From positions 744,001-808,000 of the forward strand of contig WJXW01000009.1 in NCBI GenBank assembly GCA_015832175.1: a stretch of 64,000 bases of DNA. The letters are read 5' to 3'. Positions within the stretch are counted from its first letter, which is position 1. Each line of letters starts with the position of its first letter. Below are positions 47,195 through 58,475 of this stretch, piece by piece. Source of the DNA: Paraphaeosphaeria minitans. Lineage: Eukaryota > Ascomycota > Dothideomycetes > Pleosporales > Didymosphaeriaceae. The translations under genes and the position numbers were made by a program. Below the pieces are notes generated by a model. The model searched no databases. It saw only the letters and a program-made list of their open reading frames with translations, and had not been told where the DNA came from.

Positions 47195-48068
47195 ATGTCG
47201 CTCCTCGACGCGCATTTGGACCAAATTTCACTTTGCGCGCGGTCCATCGCCGAGCTGCCGTACGTCTCAAGCTTCCATTGCACCCTTCCATCTTAACCAT
47301 GTACCAGATTCCCCCCGCCCAAGATATTTACGAACGCACTACTGCAGTCCCATGACATTACGAGCCTGATCCGTGATACCGAATCGCATGAACGCGCGCT
47401 CTTTTCTGTTCCGCCTGCCACTACAACCCCTAAAGCCCAAGAACCCGCCGGCAGCTCGAATAGACGTAATACCATCTTCAACGCCAATGGCGCCACTTCG
47501 GGAATCGCCGGAGGCGGCGCGCATGCTATGAGAGCGCCAAAGAGAAACACGGCCGTTGCAGCTGTGCTGGGCACTGAGCTTGTCGAACGAATACGGCGTG
47601 GAGGTGGAGGCGGGGCGGGCAGTGGTCTCGGTTACCGAGCATACGACGGCAGGAACAAGAATGATATAGATGTAGAAACACTGCTGGAGGGCGCTGAGAA
47701 GTTACTAGGCGTGTAGTAAGTGCGGCGGTACACATCATCTTGCGCTGGCTTGGACTAACGGATATAGTCCAATTGCTGGAGCACATGATCGGATTGCATC
47801 AATGCGCCAGCGACATGGACGACTCGAGGCGTCGATAGAGTATTACGAATCGCGCATCGCAGAACAGACTGCGCAGTTGAGCAAGCTCAATCGGTCACGT
47901 GAGTACGTCGACCATGAGCCGGAGCATGAGGAGAATGTGGCACCTGTCATGACCGAAGAAGACCTCCGCCGTGAAGAGGAAGAGGTGAGGCAGCTGGAGC
48001 GGAGGAAAAGAGGTCTGGAGGACCATGTGAACTCTATGGGGAGGGATATATCTGGGTTCCTACGTTGA
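47195..48068 (+). CDS. SPC34: DASH complex subunit Spc34
   Basis: Three exons (47195-47259, 47308-47715, 47768-48068) encode 257 aa. The start MSLLDAHLDQISLCARSIAE then FPPPKIFTNALLQSHDITSL is the Spc34 N-terminal signature. A variable Gly/Ala/Asn linker follows, then RNTAVAAVLGTELVERIRR, VETLLEGAEKLLGVYPI, and a C-terminal coiled coil (RQRHGRLEASIEYYESRIAE to ERRKRGLEDHVNSMG). Role: part of the DASH/Dam1 ring that couples kinetochores to microtubule plus ends. Introns are 48 and 52 nt; the second splits the Tyr codon of GVYPI, so unspliced RNA meets a TAG at once. Confidence 0.92.
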
Positions 48069-48498
48069 GAATGCCATTGGATCGACGTCGGGAACACAGC
48101 GGGAGCATATCAATAGTCTTTGTTTCCCAATATGCGAACACTAGAGACTGGACTGCGCTTGAACGTACCAATGTATCAGACCTATGCGCTCATTATTCGT
48201 AGCATAGATCATCGGAAACGCACTGCTAGCTGATAATTCGAGGAACGCAATGGGACGTGTGAAGGTGGATTGGGAACACCTGGGCGGTTTGGTGGTATGC
48301 AGGTGAATACGAGGCTATCGTAGTGAGGTTTGTTCAACTGCTCCTAACCAGCTAAGTTTGCTAACCTATGCCAGGCTGAAATTTAATGAATCCGCCGAAC
48401 TCGTCTGGTTTTGATATCTCATCTCACCATGCATTGCACATGAATCTTTTCATCTGTCCGAAACATTCGTTCATGATTGCTCTCCACTACTGATCTTT
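48069..48498. other. Intergenic, convergent 3' regions
   Basis: 430 bp between SPC34 and bli-3; no feature seen. Confidence 0.45.
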
Positions 48499-49164
48499 CT
48501 ACTGGCCCTTCCACTGGAAAATCTCCGCCTCCGTAAGCTCACGCAACTTATTCACGTTGGGCGGCTGGCCCGTTGCAACCCCCTTCGCCAGCTCAACAAA
48601 GCTTCCCAACGTTGTGCTGTTCGACACAGCATAGGTGACTGTGCTAGCCTTCACACGGATGATGCCGATGCGCGGGTCCTCTGGGCCACCATCGTGCTTA
48701 CCGTCACCGAGATCGCCGAGCCAGGCCTTCAGCGCGGGTGAGTAGTGCTTCCTAATGACGTTGCGGTCGACCTCGATGGTTGCATGTCCCGAAATCGATG
48801 CCCACTCGCCAGAGTTGTTGATGAAGCCAATGTTGACAGAAGGGTGGGTCTTAAGGTCGTCGGTCTTGCCGGACTCGGTGTTGGTGTGAAAGAGAAGATC
48901 GAAGCCGTTGCCCTCCTGTATTGCGTTAACATGGTAAGCATACAGCGTTGCTTGACGAGAACATACCTTTGCCGCCAAAGCCATAGCTCTCGATGTGAGC
49001 AGGTCGCTCTGCGCCGTTTGCGCAGTCAACAGGCAGATCTTTGTCTTGTCGATGAAGGTGAACAGATCGTCAACCTTTTCCTTGAGGGAAGGCTCCTGCT
49101 TGTTCTGCGCAGTGTACGGGTCGGCCTCCTTGTTGCCCGTGTCTGCGTTGCTGTAAGATGACAT
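48499..49164 (-). CDS. bli-3: Blue-light-inducible Bli-3 type FMN-binding split-barrel protein
   Basis: Two exons (48967-49164 and 48499-48915) encode 204 aa. The flavin-binding split barrel is seen from IDKTKICLLTAQTAQSDLLT through GFDLLFHTNTESGKTDDLKT and VNIGFINNSGEWASISGHATI, ending EAEIFQWKGQ as in fungal Bli-3. The 51-nt intron (48916-48966) is a multiple of three with no stop, so retention would add 17 residues in the middle of the barrel; the protein then would probably misfold. In Neurospora the gene responds to blue light. Upstream lies a TGACGTCA site at 49459-49466, a bZIP/CREB-type element. The protein resembles pyridoxamine-phosphate-oxidase-like enzymes, but its reaction is unknown. 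Confidence 0.92.
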   Translation of the reverse strand: MSSYSNADTGNKEADPYTAQNKQEPSLKEKVDDLFTFIDKTKICLLTAQTAQSDLLTSRAMALAAKVCSRQATLYAYHVNAIQEGNGFDLLFHTNTESGKTDDLKTHPSVNIGFINNSGEWASISGHATIEVDRNVIRKHYSPALKAWLGDLGDGKHDGGPEDPRIGIIRVKASTVTYAVSNSTTLGSFVELAKGVATGQPPNVNKLRELTEAEIFQWKGQ

Positions 49165-49982
49165 GGCTGACGACTGGTATTTCGGTAAGATAGAAGTTTG
49201 CTTGGGTCTATAGAAAGCACCTGCAGACTGTTAACTGGTGGTCATGAAGTGAGGTTATTTGCGCCTGACCAAGCGGCCTGATCCGACTGCAACTCAAGCT
49301 TGCTGGGATGCAGCGGCCCACGGTCGGAGGCAGGCGGACACGTCGAATAAGATTGTACATACCGGAGTGTATTTGTTCGATCAATTGACTGAAGTTGTGA
49401 TGAGGGATAGGGCAAACAAGAGCGCAAAGTTCGTGTCTACGTATGAGCTCTTAGTCGATGACGTCAACCTTTCGTTGTCATGTTCCACAAGAACCCCACC
49501 AATTCTGGGGTAGGCACCGTAATGGACGATCTACTAAACGTGCCGGAGCTCTCGGAATCGTGGCGCACAGTCTTGGAACATGTGGGGCTTTGATGTTGAT
49601 ACTTTGCTCTCAAAAGGCGCAATCATAGATGCAATCATTACCACGTCTACTACGCAATATACACGCAGCTACCGGAAGATGCAGATGAGGATGAAAGATG
49701 TATAAAAAGCACATCTAGGTCTAGCTGTCTACTTCTCGCATGAAGATGTAGAACACAGCAAATCCGTCCTGCCGTGAAACCGTCCGATTAATGTTCCCCC
49801 TAACATGGCAATATGAAGACGCATGTAGCAGAGATGAAGGCAAGACCAACCGATAGGCCTGATCCTTATATTCCCCAATGCACTTTGTGATTTCTGTAAT
49901 CCCGTAATGATGCTCATAGTACGGTGACCGTCAGGCCCCTGGATAAGTCGCCAAGGCGATGGTCCACTGAGAGTAGAGTCTC
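49165..49982. other. Intergenic with a CRE-like site
   Basis: 818 bp between the bli-3 start and the BFR1 stop. It contains TGACGTCA at 49459-49466. No coding signal. Confidence 0.45.
49459..49466. promoter_or_regulatory. CRE-like palindrome TGACGTCA upstream of bli-3
   Basis: Perfect ATF/CREB-type bZIP consensus about 295 bases before the bli-3 ATG. The 12-mer TCGATGACGTCA recurs before the gene at 53906. Confidence 0.5.
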
Positions 49983-51939
49983 CTATGACTCGGGAGCCTC
50001 GCTGTCCTCAATCTTCGCCTTCTCGAGCTCCTCCGCCACGTCAGCCTCTGCGGCCTTTTCCTGTTCAAGTTCAGCTGCCGCGGAGACAGGACCGCCGTTG
50101 ACAGCCTGGTTTTTTTCCGAGGGCTTGCGTGCGGTATCGGTGACACCTTCAGTCTCCTCAGCCTCCAAGCGGTCAATCTCCTTTTGCGCCTTCGCAATGT
50201 TCTAAATCGAAGTCAGCATAACGATCGAAATGGGTTGGCCCAGTGCTCAGCGAATGATTTCGAAGCTCCCTACGGTACGTATGCTCTTGCAGTATCGTAT
50301 GATGTACAGTAATAATGTAGACTGTACACAGACCGATGCCAGTTCGGGCACGGTTTGTATAGAAGTCTACCTCTTCACAGTACAGCCAGGACTTGCACGC
50401 GATGAAGAAACGGCCAAGGAAACGGCCAAGGAATATGTACAGATCTTCATCGCTTTGATGGGGAAAACATACCTCCTTAGTCTTGGCATCCTGCTCAGAC
50501 TTCCACTTCTCGAGCTTCTCCTTCAACTTCTCGACCGTGGCAGAGACATCTGCCTGGTTGGATGGCGGATTCACTCCAACCTTGGCAAGCTCATCCAGGA
50601 CACCAATGTTCAGGTTGAACTTCTCAGATGTCGGGGCGGCGGCTTTTCGTCCCTTCTTGCTCTTCTTTCCGCCACTGCCAATGAAGTATGCCTCCTCGTC
50701 ATCGCCCTTCTTGGAGAGACGGGTTCCCTTGAGACCAGAGTCGTCCACAGTCCTCTGCGCGGAAGCAGCAAACTTGCTGGGGGTTGCCGTCTCTTTCGTA
50801 GGCAGAGCGGACGGATCAAAGTAGCGGATCAGGCCCTCAGCGGTAAGGATCTCGTCCTGGTAGGCAGGAGCGCTGGCCTCCTCGAGACGCTTGGCAGCGA
50901 TCTCTTTTCGCTTGTTCGTCTGGTACTCAGCCTGCTCCTGTCGCTTGCGCTCTTGACGGGCCTTGCGGGCCTGGAAGTCGTATTCAGCAAAGGCGCGCTT
51001 CTGCTGGTAGTACTGATCTTTATGCTCCTTGATGGCCTGAAATTTGGCCTGCTGATCTTCGCGAGCCTTGTCCCGGGCCTCCATATGAACCTTCATGCTC
51101 TTGAACGCTCCATCCTGCTCCGCCTTGAGCTGGTCCAGCTCGTCCTGAAGCTCGGTGTACCGGCTGCTGAGAGCCTTCTGCTCTGGATCATCAAGGAGCT
51201 TCTTCTGCTCGGCGATTTGCGCTTTGAGGTCGTCGATCGACTTTTGCTGGGCATCGAAACCGGAGAAGTTCTTGCGAGCCTTGTTAAGGTTCGTGATCTC
51301 ATTGAGAGCCTTCTTCTCGTCGACAATCTTCATGCGGCCTGTGTCTACCTCCTTCTGGAGTCGTGCAATCTCGCGATCGACGTCCTCGACGCTCTTGAAG
51401 TTGACCTTCCCCTTAGCAGTCTTGAGCTCGCCAATGCGACCCTTGACCTGTTCGTCGAGGCGCTTCACTTTGTCTAAAATGGTAGCGCGTGAGGATTTCT
51501 GGCCCTGTTGGGTTTGGCGGATCTTGGTGAGCTCGGCCTTGAGCTCTTGCTGGCGTATAGCGTTCGGAGAGTCCTTGTTGTTGGGGCGGGCATTATCGAG
51601 CTTTGCTTTGGCAGCATTCTACAACGGTAAGCAAGCGGTCTGGTTTCGTGCTGCGCCCGCAAGGAAACATCCGTTCGCAGCGGGTAATTGCAGGAGATGG
51701 GACTCGAGCATGCGCAGGCATCGCACCACGATGAAGAGGGCAACAAATCGATGGCAGCAAGGGCAATGCTGGTGCATAGTACTTACGAACTTGGCCTGGG
51801 CATCGGAGTGCGTCTTCTCGAGCTTGTATAGCTGGTCTTTATAGACAGTCTCGTCGGGCTTTTCGGGGCGCACGAACTGCTGCTTGCCCTCAGAAGCCTC
51901 GGTCTTGGGGGCAGCGAGAGCGGTGGCGGTGTCTGCCAT
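49983..51939 (-). CDS. BFR1: Bfr1-like nuclear segregation / polysome-associated coiled-coil protein
   Basis: Three exons (51787-51939, 50473-51618, 49983-50201) encode 505 aa. The start is MADTATALAAPKTEASEGKQ, then FVRPEKPDETVYKDQLYKLE, close to the family. Almost the whole protein is charged coiled coil (KLKEKLEKWKSEQDAKTKE, DIDRLE-type stretches), with an APTSEKFNLNIGVLDELAKV segment. Role in yeast: Bfr1 binds mRNAs and polysomes at the ER and suppresses brefeldin A sensitivity. Introns are 168 and 271 nt, long for this window; the 271-nt one carries a 12-bp direct repeat (AAACGGCCAAGG twice at 50408-50431 on +). The 415-codon + strand frame over this gene is its antisense shadow. Confidence 0.9.
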
Positions 51940-52169
51940 GTTGTCGCTGTCGAAATGCGCTCGATAGAGAGTCGAATTGCGGGCGAGACGAGGGTGGATG
52001 GGTGCGCGAGAGTGCTTCTAATGAGAGACCCTGAACCAAAGGTAGTCAATATTCACACGAACCACGTTTCTCAGGCGTCGGCGCGGCGCACGGGCAGGGC
52101 AATTTTACCCGCCCTGACGGTCTCGCCCATCCCTCGCTTATCGTGGTGGACTCTTTCACTTCCCCCAAC
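51940..52169. promoter_or_regulatory. Shared promoter of BFR1 and HEM4
   Basis: A 230-bp divergent gap. No CCAAT or TATA box is evident. Confidence 0.45.
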
Positions 52170-53114
52170 ATGGCCAATACTACTCTCGGCGGTGCAAGTA
52201 AAGTGCCCCTGCTGCTGCTAAAGACCAAGTCTGCACCGACCGACGCTTATGAGGAATATTTCACCTCTCTGGACAACGGAAAATACGGGCCCGTCTTTGT
52301 ACCTGTACTCGAGCACAGGTTCAAGCAAGATGCACTCAGTCAAGTTCGGCAGCACATCGAAAATGGCGACTTTGCTGGTACCCACTCTGGCGGCCGGCCC
52401 AAGTTTGGCGCCATGGTCTTCACTTCTCAGCGCGCCGTGGAGGCTTTCGCACGAATAGTGGAGGACTTGAAAGAGAGCAAAGACAGACGCTTTGTTGAGG
52501 ACTGGCTTCCCAACCACATGCCTCTATACGTTGTAGGCCCGGCCACGGCACGCAGGCTGAATTCGGTCGACCTACATTGCCCTGTGGTAGGTGAAGAGAC
52601 GGGAAATGGCCAGGCCCTTGCAGGTTTCATCTTGGACCATTACAACAAGCTATACGAGGGCAATGATAAACCTCACATCATGTTTCTTGTGGGTGAAAAG
52701 AGAAGGGATGTCATACCGAGAACACTCCAAGCTCTAGGCCTTCCCCCCGAGCAGAGGATCGTGGTACAGGAACTCGAGATTTATGAAACCGGTGAGATGC
52801 AGTCCTTCAAGTCGAACTTCACGTCGATCTGGCAAGAACATGCCATTAACGGCAAGGCTCGGCAGTGGGTGGTAGTTTTTTCTCCTACGGGGTGTCAAGC
52901 TATGTTGCAGAGTCTGGGACTCCTAGACTCTAAGACGGGCAGAGCTTCAGCATCGAGGGCCAGTCCAAGAGATATCTCGGTTGTCACGATTGGGCCGACC
53001 ACCCGTGATTACCTGATCGAAGAGTTTGGATTTACCCCGGAGGTTTGTGCACCGAAACCAAGTGCAGAAGGGATTGCCGAGGGCATTCAGAGCTTCTTAT
53101 CGCATTCGGGTTGA
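52170..53114 (+). CDS. HEM4: Uroporphyrinogen-III synthase
   Basis: A single exon of 314 aa, from the ATG at 52170 (MANTTLGGASKVPLLLLKTK). The HEM4 two-domain fold is seen in LLLKTKSAPTDAYEEYF, FGAMVFTSQRAVEAFARIV, PLYVVGPATARRLN, HIMFLVGEKRRDVIPRTL, WVVVFSPTGCQAMLQSLGL and ISVVTIGPTTRDYLIEEFG. Reaction: closes hydroxymethylbilane to uroporphyrinogen III with inversion of ring D, in the cytosolic part of heme synthesis. One of the few intronless genes here. An in-frame GTG nine codons upstream is not a plausible start. Confidence 0.95.
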   Translation: MANTTLGGASKVPLLLLKTKSAPTDAYEEYFTSLDNGKYGPVFVPVLEHRFKQDALSQVRQHIENGDFAGTHSGGRPKFGAMVFTSQRAVEAFARIVEDLKESKDRRFVEDWLPNHMPLYVVGPATARRLNSVDLHCPVVGEETGNGQALAGFILDHYNKLYEGNDKPHIMFLVGEKRRDVIPRTLQALGLPPEQRIVVQELEIYETGEMQSFKSNFTSIWQEHAINGKARQWVVVFSPTGCQAMLQSLGLLDSKTGRASASRASPRDISVVTIGPTTRDYLIEEFGFTPEVCAPKPSAEGIAEGIQSFLSHSG

Positions 53115-53905
53115 TGGTGTTGATATCCGGCCCATGAACTTAGAAGGTGGACCAGACGACAGATCGCGCTGGACGGATAGAGGCTGCCGTATTCGTGTCC
53201 TTTCTGTTTATCCTATTCTTGTCAACATACGATTGTCAGAGGACCTTGTCGCTCAAAACATGCGCAAATGGAATGTGAGAATAACCTCATTCGTGTTGAC
53301 AGATGTACGGCTAGCTCCCACACTCAGTTCCACCTTCACTCTTACGGACTGACCACGACCACTTCCACAACCTTCGTCGCCTGCGCTGGCGATAGAGTAG
53401 AACTATGCTAGAAGCAAAGTCATCTCGTCATGGGCCAGGCACTATCCGTGGCTACTACTGACCTTAGTTATCTTTGTAATTTATTATCTTCTTGTTAAAA
53501 AGTTCAGTACATTTTACGGTAAAACTTGTTATATTTTTGCTGACAGGAGCATGGCAGCGAAAATAGGAGCATGGAAGATTCGCAATTACCAGGGCAATGC
53601 GAAATAACCTTTTTGAAGGACATCTCATACAATGTGTATCACTAAAAGACTCTGTGGTGTTCATTCTCAGTGTTACTGGCGTTCACAGTTGTCATCGATG
53701 ACGTCACTATCACTTGCTAGTGTTACCTACGCGTCACAGTCGCGTTGAAGAAGACACTCTAGAATTGCCAAGCCAAACGTCAGCAAACATTGAGTGCACC
53801 TCTACCTAAACACATCCTTCATACTTCACAGTTGTCTCCATTTTGTGCCTAAGCAGTCGATTGTCACACATTTACCCATCACTCACCCATCACCCATCGA
53901 CCAGT
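53115..53905. other. Intergenic with AT-rich patch and CRE-like site
   Basis: 791 bp. About 53465-53540 is clearly AT-richer than its surroundings. A TGACGTCA site lies at 53699-53706, about 200 bp before the next ATG. Confidence 0.5.
53699..53706. promoter_or_regulatory. CRE-like palindrome TGACGTCA
   Basis: Perfect bZIP (ATF/CREB) consensus about 200 bases before the gene starting at 53906. It shares the flank TCGA with the site before bli-3. Confidence 0.5.
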
Positions 53906-55364
53906 ATGCCTAGCACGCGAGCATCAGCACGTAATGTCTCCAGCCAGAAGAAAGAAGACCCAGTAACTGGTTCCAAAAGGAAGCCCGATACCAACTCGCC
54001 AAAGGGCAGCCGTAAAGCTGCGAAGCAGACAACCATTGAGGAGTCTCTAGCAGGCGCAAACACGGAGGATCCGCCCAAGAATCCTGACGAGGATGCCGAG
54101 ATGAAGGAAGGTTCGGCTACAGATGACGACACGGGCAAGGATGAAGAGCAAGCGAGGACGGAAACTGAGAATAAGAAAGAAGATGCAGAGATGGAAGAAA
54201 CCCCGGCCGTGGATGTTGATAAGAGCAACAGCGATAAGCAAGCGGAGACTGAAATTGCGACCAAGGAAGGGGATATGAACACCGAGGACACCAACGTGAA
54301 GGAGAGTGGTGACGACGTTGAAAGCACAGAGACCAAGAATGAAGACCCGGTGCAGGAATCATCTCAGCGCGAGAAGAACATTGCGTCCAGCATACTCGAA
54401 AAGGGAATTGTGTACTTCTTCACTCGCAATCGTGTCGGCATCGAAGACTCCGAGAGTGTCGGCGACTTAGCTCGCACCTATTTTGTGCTTCGTCCCTTGC
54501 CTATCGGGACAAAGTTGGGTCAGTGAGGACATCCTCCACGTCTAATCATGGTACTGATTTAAATCTCCTGCAGGTGAGGGAGCGCTCCCCGATCTGGCGA
54601 ATAATCGTCTGCTGGCGCTGCCGAAGAAAATTTTCCCCAAAAGCCACAACGACCGCTTCATGGCATTCGTCGAGAAGGCCAACACGACCATACAAAATCT
54701 CAAAGACAACTTCTTCAAGGGCGATGAGTACGAGACGAGAACTCAAGGCACACGTCGGGTCGAACCCGTCGCCACGGTCGCAGAAGGCGTATATTTCATT
54801 ACCCGCACGGAAGATCACTCAACACATCTTGTCTACGCCATCACAATCCCATCAGAACTGGGTGAGGTGCAGGAGGATCTGGGACTGCGCGAACAAGGCT
54901 CTTTCGTCATCTCCGTCAAGAACCCCCAACGTCCTGGTCCTGCCAACTCGAATCTGCCGCAAGGCCCTGATTTCCCAAATGAGTAGGTTTAGACCGCACT
55001 GAAAAATTTGATATACATCAGGACTGACTCCCTAGGTTCTTCGAAGAGTTCCGTGGCCTGGCGTGGTCCGAGGTGAAGCCGAAATATCTCGATTACCCCA
55101 ATACGCAGATTCTGCTCATCGGTGAGCACACTGACAAGGCTGTCCAAGCTACCACAAAGGATCAGAAGCATGGCAAGGATACCCCCAAGGAAGAACTCGA
55201 GAAATTGGAGCACGAAGATGAACTGCGCGTTGAGCATCTTCACGGTATGTCTGCCTCGTTTTACTGATGCCTAGTACTGACATTAGAACGCAGGAGACGA
55301 TTCCATCTTCGATGATCTCAAAACCAGCCGCAAGGAGTATTCTCAGGTCGCTACTACATGGTAG
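53906..55364 (+). CDS. Conserved fungal acidic protein of unknown function
   Basis: Four exons (53906-54518, 54574-54982, 55036-55244, 55294-55364) encode 433 aa. Residues 1-150 are a disordered Lys/Glu/Asp region with a PIP-box-like KQTTIEESL near residue 40. The conserved part begins ASSILEKGIVYFFTRNRVGI and includes LARTYFVLRPLPIGTKLGEG, NRLLALPKKIFPKSHNDRFM, GEVQEDLGLREQGSFVISVK and PGPANSNLPQGPDFPNEFFE. I recall this core from many Pezizomycotina proteins, where databases sometimes call it a BTB-domain transcription factor; I see no BTB fold, so I do not adopt that name. All introns are 49-55 nt GT-AG. Likely nuclear from the N-terminal basic stretch KGSRKAAK (inference). Confidence 0.85.
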
Positions 55365-55669
55365 AGATGCTATGTTGCTCAATGTTGGGTGAGGTAACTG
55401 AGAAACCTGTATCATTACGATCGGCGTTATACTGTATTCCGTCCACTGTAGACTAGGTAATGTATCATAGAATCATGCCAAAAACGCATGCGAAAATCTC
55501 TCTCTAGTCCAACAAGCCAGGAGACACCCCTGGCATTCTGTAAGCATGACTGTGAGCATAGACGAATGGATAATGATCCATACTCGCAACATTTTCGATT
55601 GCGATCCGGATCTAGGATACAGTGGACAATAGGCCACCTGGCCGGTGTGTCGAGCAGCTCTAAATACGT
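55365..55669. other. Intergenic, convergent 3' regions
   Basis: 305 bp; nothing seen. Confidence 0.4.
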
Positions 55670-56485
55670 TCAAATCGATGAGCCTCCGTCAATACACAGA
55701 TTCTGTCCCGTCATACTCCGACTCAGCGCCAGCGTCCTGATTTGATCTGCAACGTCCTCCACGGCGGCAAGTCTCTTCAGCTTTGTATTTTCAATCGCCT
55801 TTTCTCTTTTTGCAGCCGGGAATTTCAAACCCCATTCCGTCAACATCATTCCAGGACTCACGCTGTTGACCCTGATCTTAGGCGCCAAAATCACCGCAAG
55901 CCCTTTAGCGAGATGTATTTGTCCTGCCTTGGTTACGCTGTACGCCAAAGACGAGCCCGACGGCTTCACGCCCGCGACGCTAGCTGTGGTGATGAATGTT
56001 CCTTCCGACTCGGCTAGAGCGTCTTTTGCGGCGTACGCAAGCCAAAGATGCGTCTTGATGTTCATAGTGAAGCAACGGTCCCAATCTTCGTCCACGACTG
56101 CCTCATCGATGTCGAGGAAATTTGTCATGCGCGTCCAGCCTGCATTGGAGACGACGACGTCGAGGCGTCCCATCGTCTTGATTGCATCTTTCACAAGAGC
56201 CTCAACAGACGACCTTGACGAGACATCGGCTTGGACTATGTGGAAGCGCGGTGTGGACAGATTCGAATGTGTGCTCGGGATCTTGGAAAGCTCGTCGGCG
56301 ATTTCTGAAGCGCGCGAGGCATTGGAGGCATAGTTTATGACCTGAACGCATCAGCAAGTATGCCTATCGAATACCGGGGTGAGATCAGAGTTTACAATGC
56401 GGAAATCCGGTGCAAGTACGCGAGCTACTTGGGCTCCTAGACCAGCCGAGCTGGCTGTGATCAGGGCGACTTTCTGGACTGACAT
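55670..56485 (-). CDS. Short-chain dehydrogenase/reductase (SDR)
   Basis: Two exons (56396-56485 and 55670-56341) encode 253 aa, the usual classical-SDR length. The nucleotide-binding motif is TASSAGLGAQ (residues 10-19), a variant of TGxxxGxG in which Ala/Ser replace the first Gly. NAG is at 96-98, and the catalytic residues are S151 (TASVAG), Y164 and K168 (YSVTK). The end TGQNLCIDGG is typical. Classical SDRs of this type reduce carbonyls or oxidise alcohols with NAD(P)H; substrate unknown. The missing acidic residue after beta-2 (INYASNAS) suggests NADPH. The intron is 54 nt. It stands next to a large gene-poor stretch. Confidence 0.93.
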
Positions 56486-58475
56486 GCTTGTGAAATGTAA
56501 AGGGCAGTCATAAGAGAAGAATATCGTTCAAATGCGTTATGGAGAGCGCTCTATATGGTTTACCTTGTACCGGTGCAGTAGCCAGTGGTCTGCGGGGTAC
56601 TTCCGGTGTTGACGGAATGCTTCCGCACTTGTGTAGATCGTAAGTGTGATTTGGAGCTTCCGCCTCGGGAACTCACGAGTAATGTCACCTGGCTCTCGTG
56701 AGGACGCAAAGACCGGATGGACGCTGTGGCCTTCACCAGCTATGTATCCAACAATTAATCCTAAAGTAAATTTAGGCTACTATAGGTAGGTACGAACCGA
56801 GAACTGAACCTAATACTGCACCGCCAGCGTTCACGTTTACACGAGAGACCTGGCACTCAAGGTCATGTTTACAAGACAAACGTGGATACGAAGAGCAACA
56901 AAAGGACCCCTAACCTCGCATGACGCGACATGGGGATCCAACAAATGTCCTTGTGCAAAGCTCCGGTCTTGGTTGATTCTTCGGGAAACGGCAGACATTC
57001 AGCTTGGCTCGCCATGTAGGTACGGTAGCGTACGGTACCTAGACTAGGTGGAAAATCGAATATTCATCGCGCGGTGTCACGACAACAACGCCTGGTTTGT
57101 ACAACAAACGTGGAAGCCCCCTCGCGTCGCGACGGTCGCATGTCCTACGAAACACGGCATGGTATCCCCGTCAGACGAGCATCGTCGGACATCCGAGCAG
57201 CGACATCAAACATCAGGCGGCGAAGCCAAGACACAAACAAGGGAACTGTGATCCCAGGGAAGGACTGCCAGTACAAGGGAGGACTGCCAGTACAAGGGAG
57301 GACTGCCAGCACAAGGGCAAGGTTCTTGAAACGATCAGACAAGCGCTTTGCGGGCGAATCACTTGAAATGGAAAGCTGGCGAACCTTCGGCCTGGTAGCG
57401 GCGGAGGGTGAATTTGGGGGTCAAAGAGGCGAGAACGAATTTCCGCGCTGGGAATCGAATCGGTGTGATCAGGGTGGTGATGTTGATGTGTACCGTAGCG
57501 TTTACGTTACAGTTGTAGGTAGCTGACATGGATACTAGATATTGATTAATCTCATGCCTTCCGCCCAATGCATGGCTTCGCCGCACACCCACATGCTTTT
57601 TCTCTAGTCCAATACATGTTCAACAAGTCTTTCGATTGGAGACTAGAATGACATCTGGACAATCACACGAGCGAGGATTCGATAAAGCACGTATCTTTCC
57701 CGATTGTGCTGGTGGCTGCGCAGCCGTCAGGCAGGATGCGGGCTGGCGCCGAGTGAGCGTGGCAGCGGAAGGAGTACCAAGCGCTGTGGCGCTGCTGTGT
57801 AATTTCGCTGTTCAAGGTCAAGACTCAACATTATGCCCCTGTACCTAAGCAGTGAGCAGCCCGAGCGCTTGTTCCAGCCCTGCAATCGGTCGCTCCCAAG
57901 TCCGAATGAGCAACTCCACAATAGACTGGACCTCCGGAGCGCATCATCCTGTAGGAACTTGCAACTTACTACGGTAATGAAATTATCGTTGAATAGTTTA
58001 CCCCGAATCATGGCGGTGCCCATGTGGAGGTTATTTTTTTACTGTCGGCCACTGTGCATCGAAGGAGCATGACTGCACTGTTTCTCTGGCAGAGGGAGGC
58101 AGTTCACGAAGCAAAGTAAAGACGATTTAAGGGTGCAAAGCATGTCAATTAAAATTGTCGACTCTGGAAAGTAGCCAGTCTATGAACATGCGAATCCACC
58201 AGACAGACCACACAAGTTCCCCCGAGCTAATTATTGGCAGTAGCTCATCGACCAAGCGCAATATTAAATTGTACAATCGAAATGCTGCCGCGCACGAGGG
58301 CGCGGTTTCAAGGCGACGACTCCAGAACTCCAACCCCGCAATGCAACCATCATGAAGCGGAGTCGCTAATAGTCGTCAACCATGGCAGAATCCAATCCTT
58401 CTTTTCAGACCACCAACGCCCTTCTTCTCGTCGAACCCCAGGACTAGACAAGCCCAGAGATTTCAGAGAAACCGC
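56486..58475. other. Large intergenic region with a 19-bp triple repeat
   Basis: 2 kb without a supportable gene. It holds the short tandem repeat at 57261-57317. Several frames of 60-150 codons overlap here, but none has a recognisable motif or splice pattern. Confidence 0.5.
57261..57317 (+). repeat. Tandem repeat, three copies of 19 bp
   Basis: Unit AGGACTGCCAGTACAAGGG at 57261, 57280 and 57299; the third copy has GCACAAGGG instead of GTACAAGGG. Confidence 0.9.

Noticed and set aside
50230..51477. A 415-codon + strand frame
   Set aside because: It is antisense to BFR1 exon 2 and its intron. Leu-rich composition mirrors the Glu/Lys coiled coil on the other strand.
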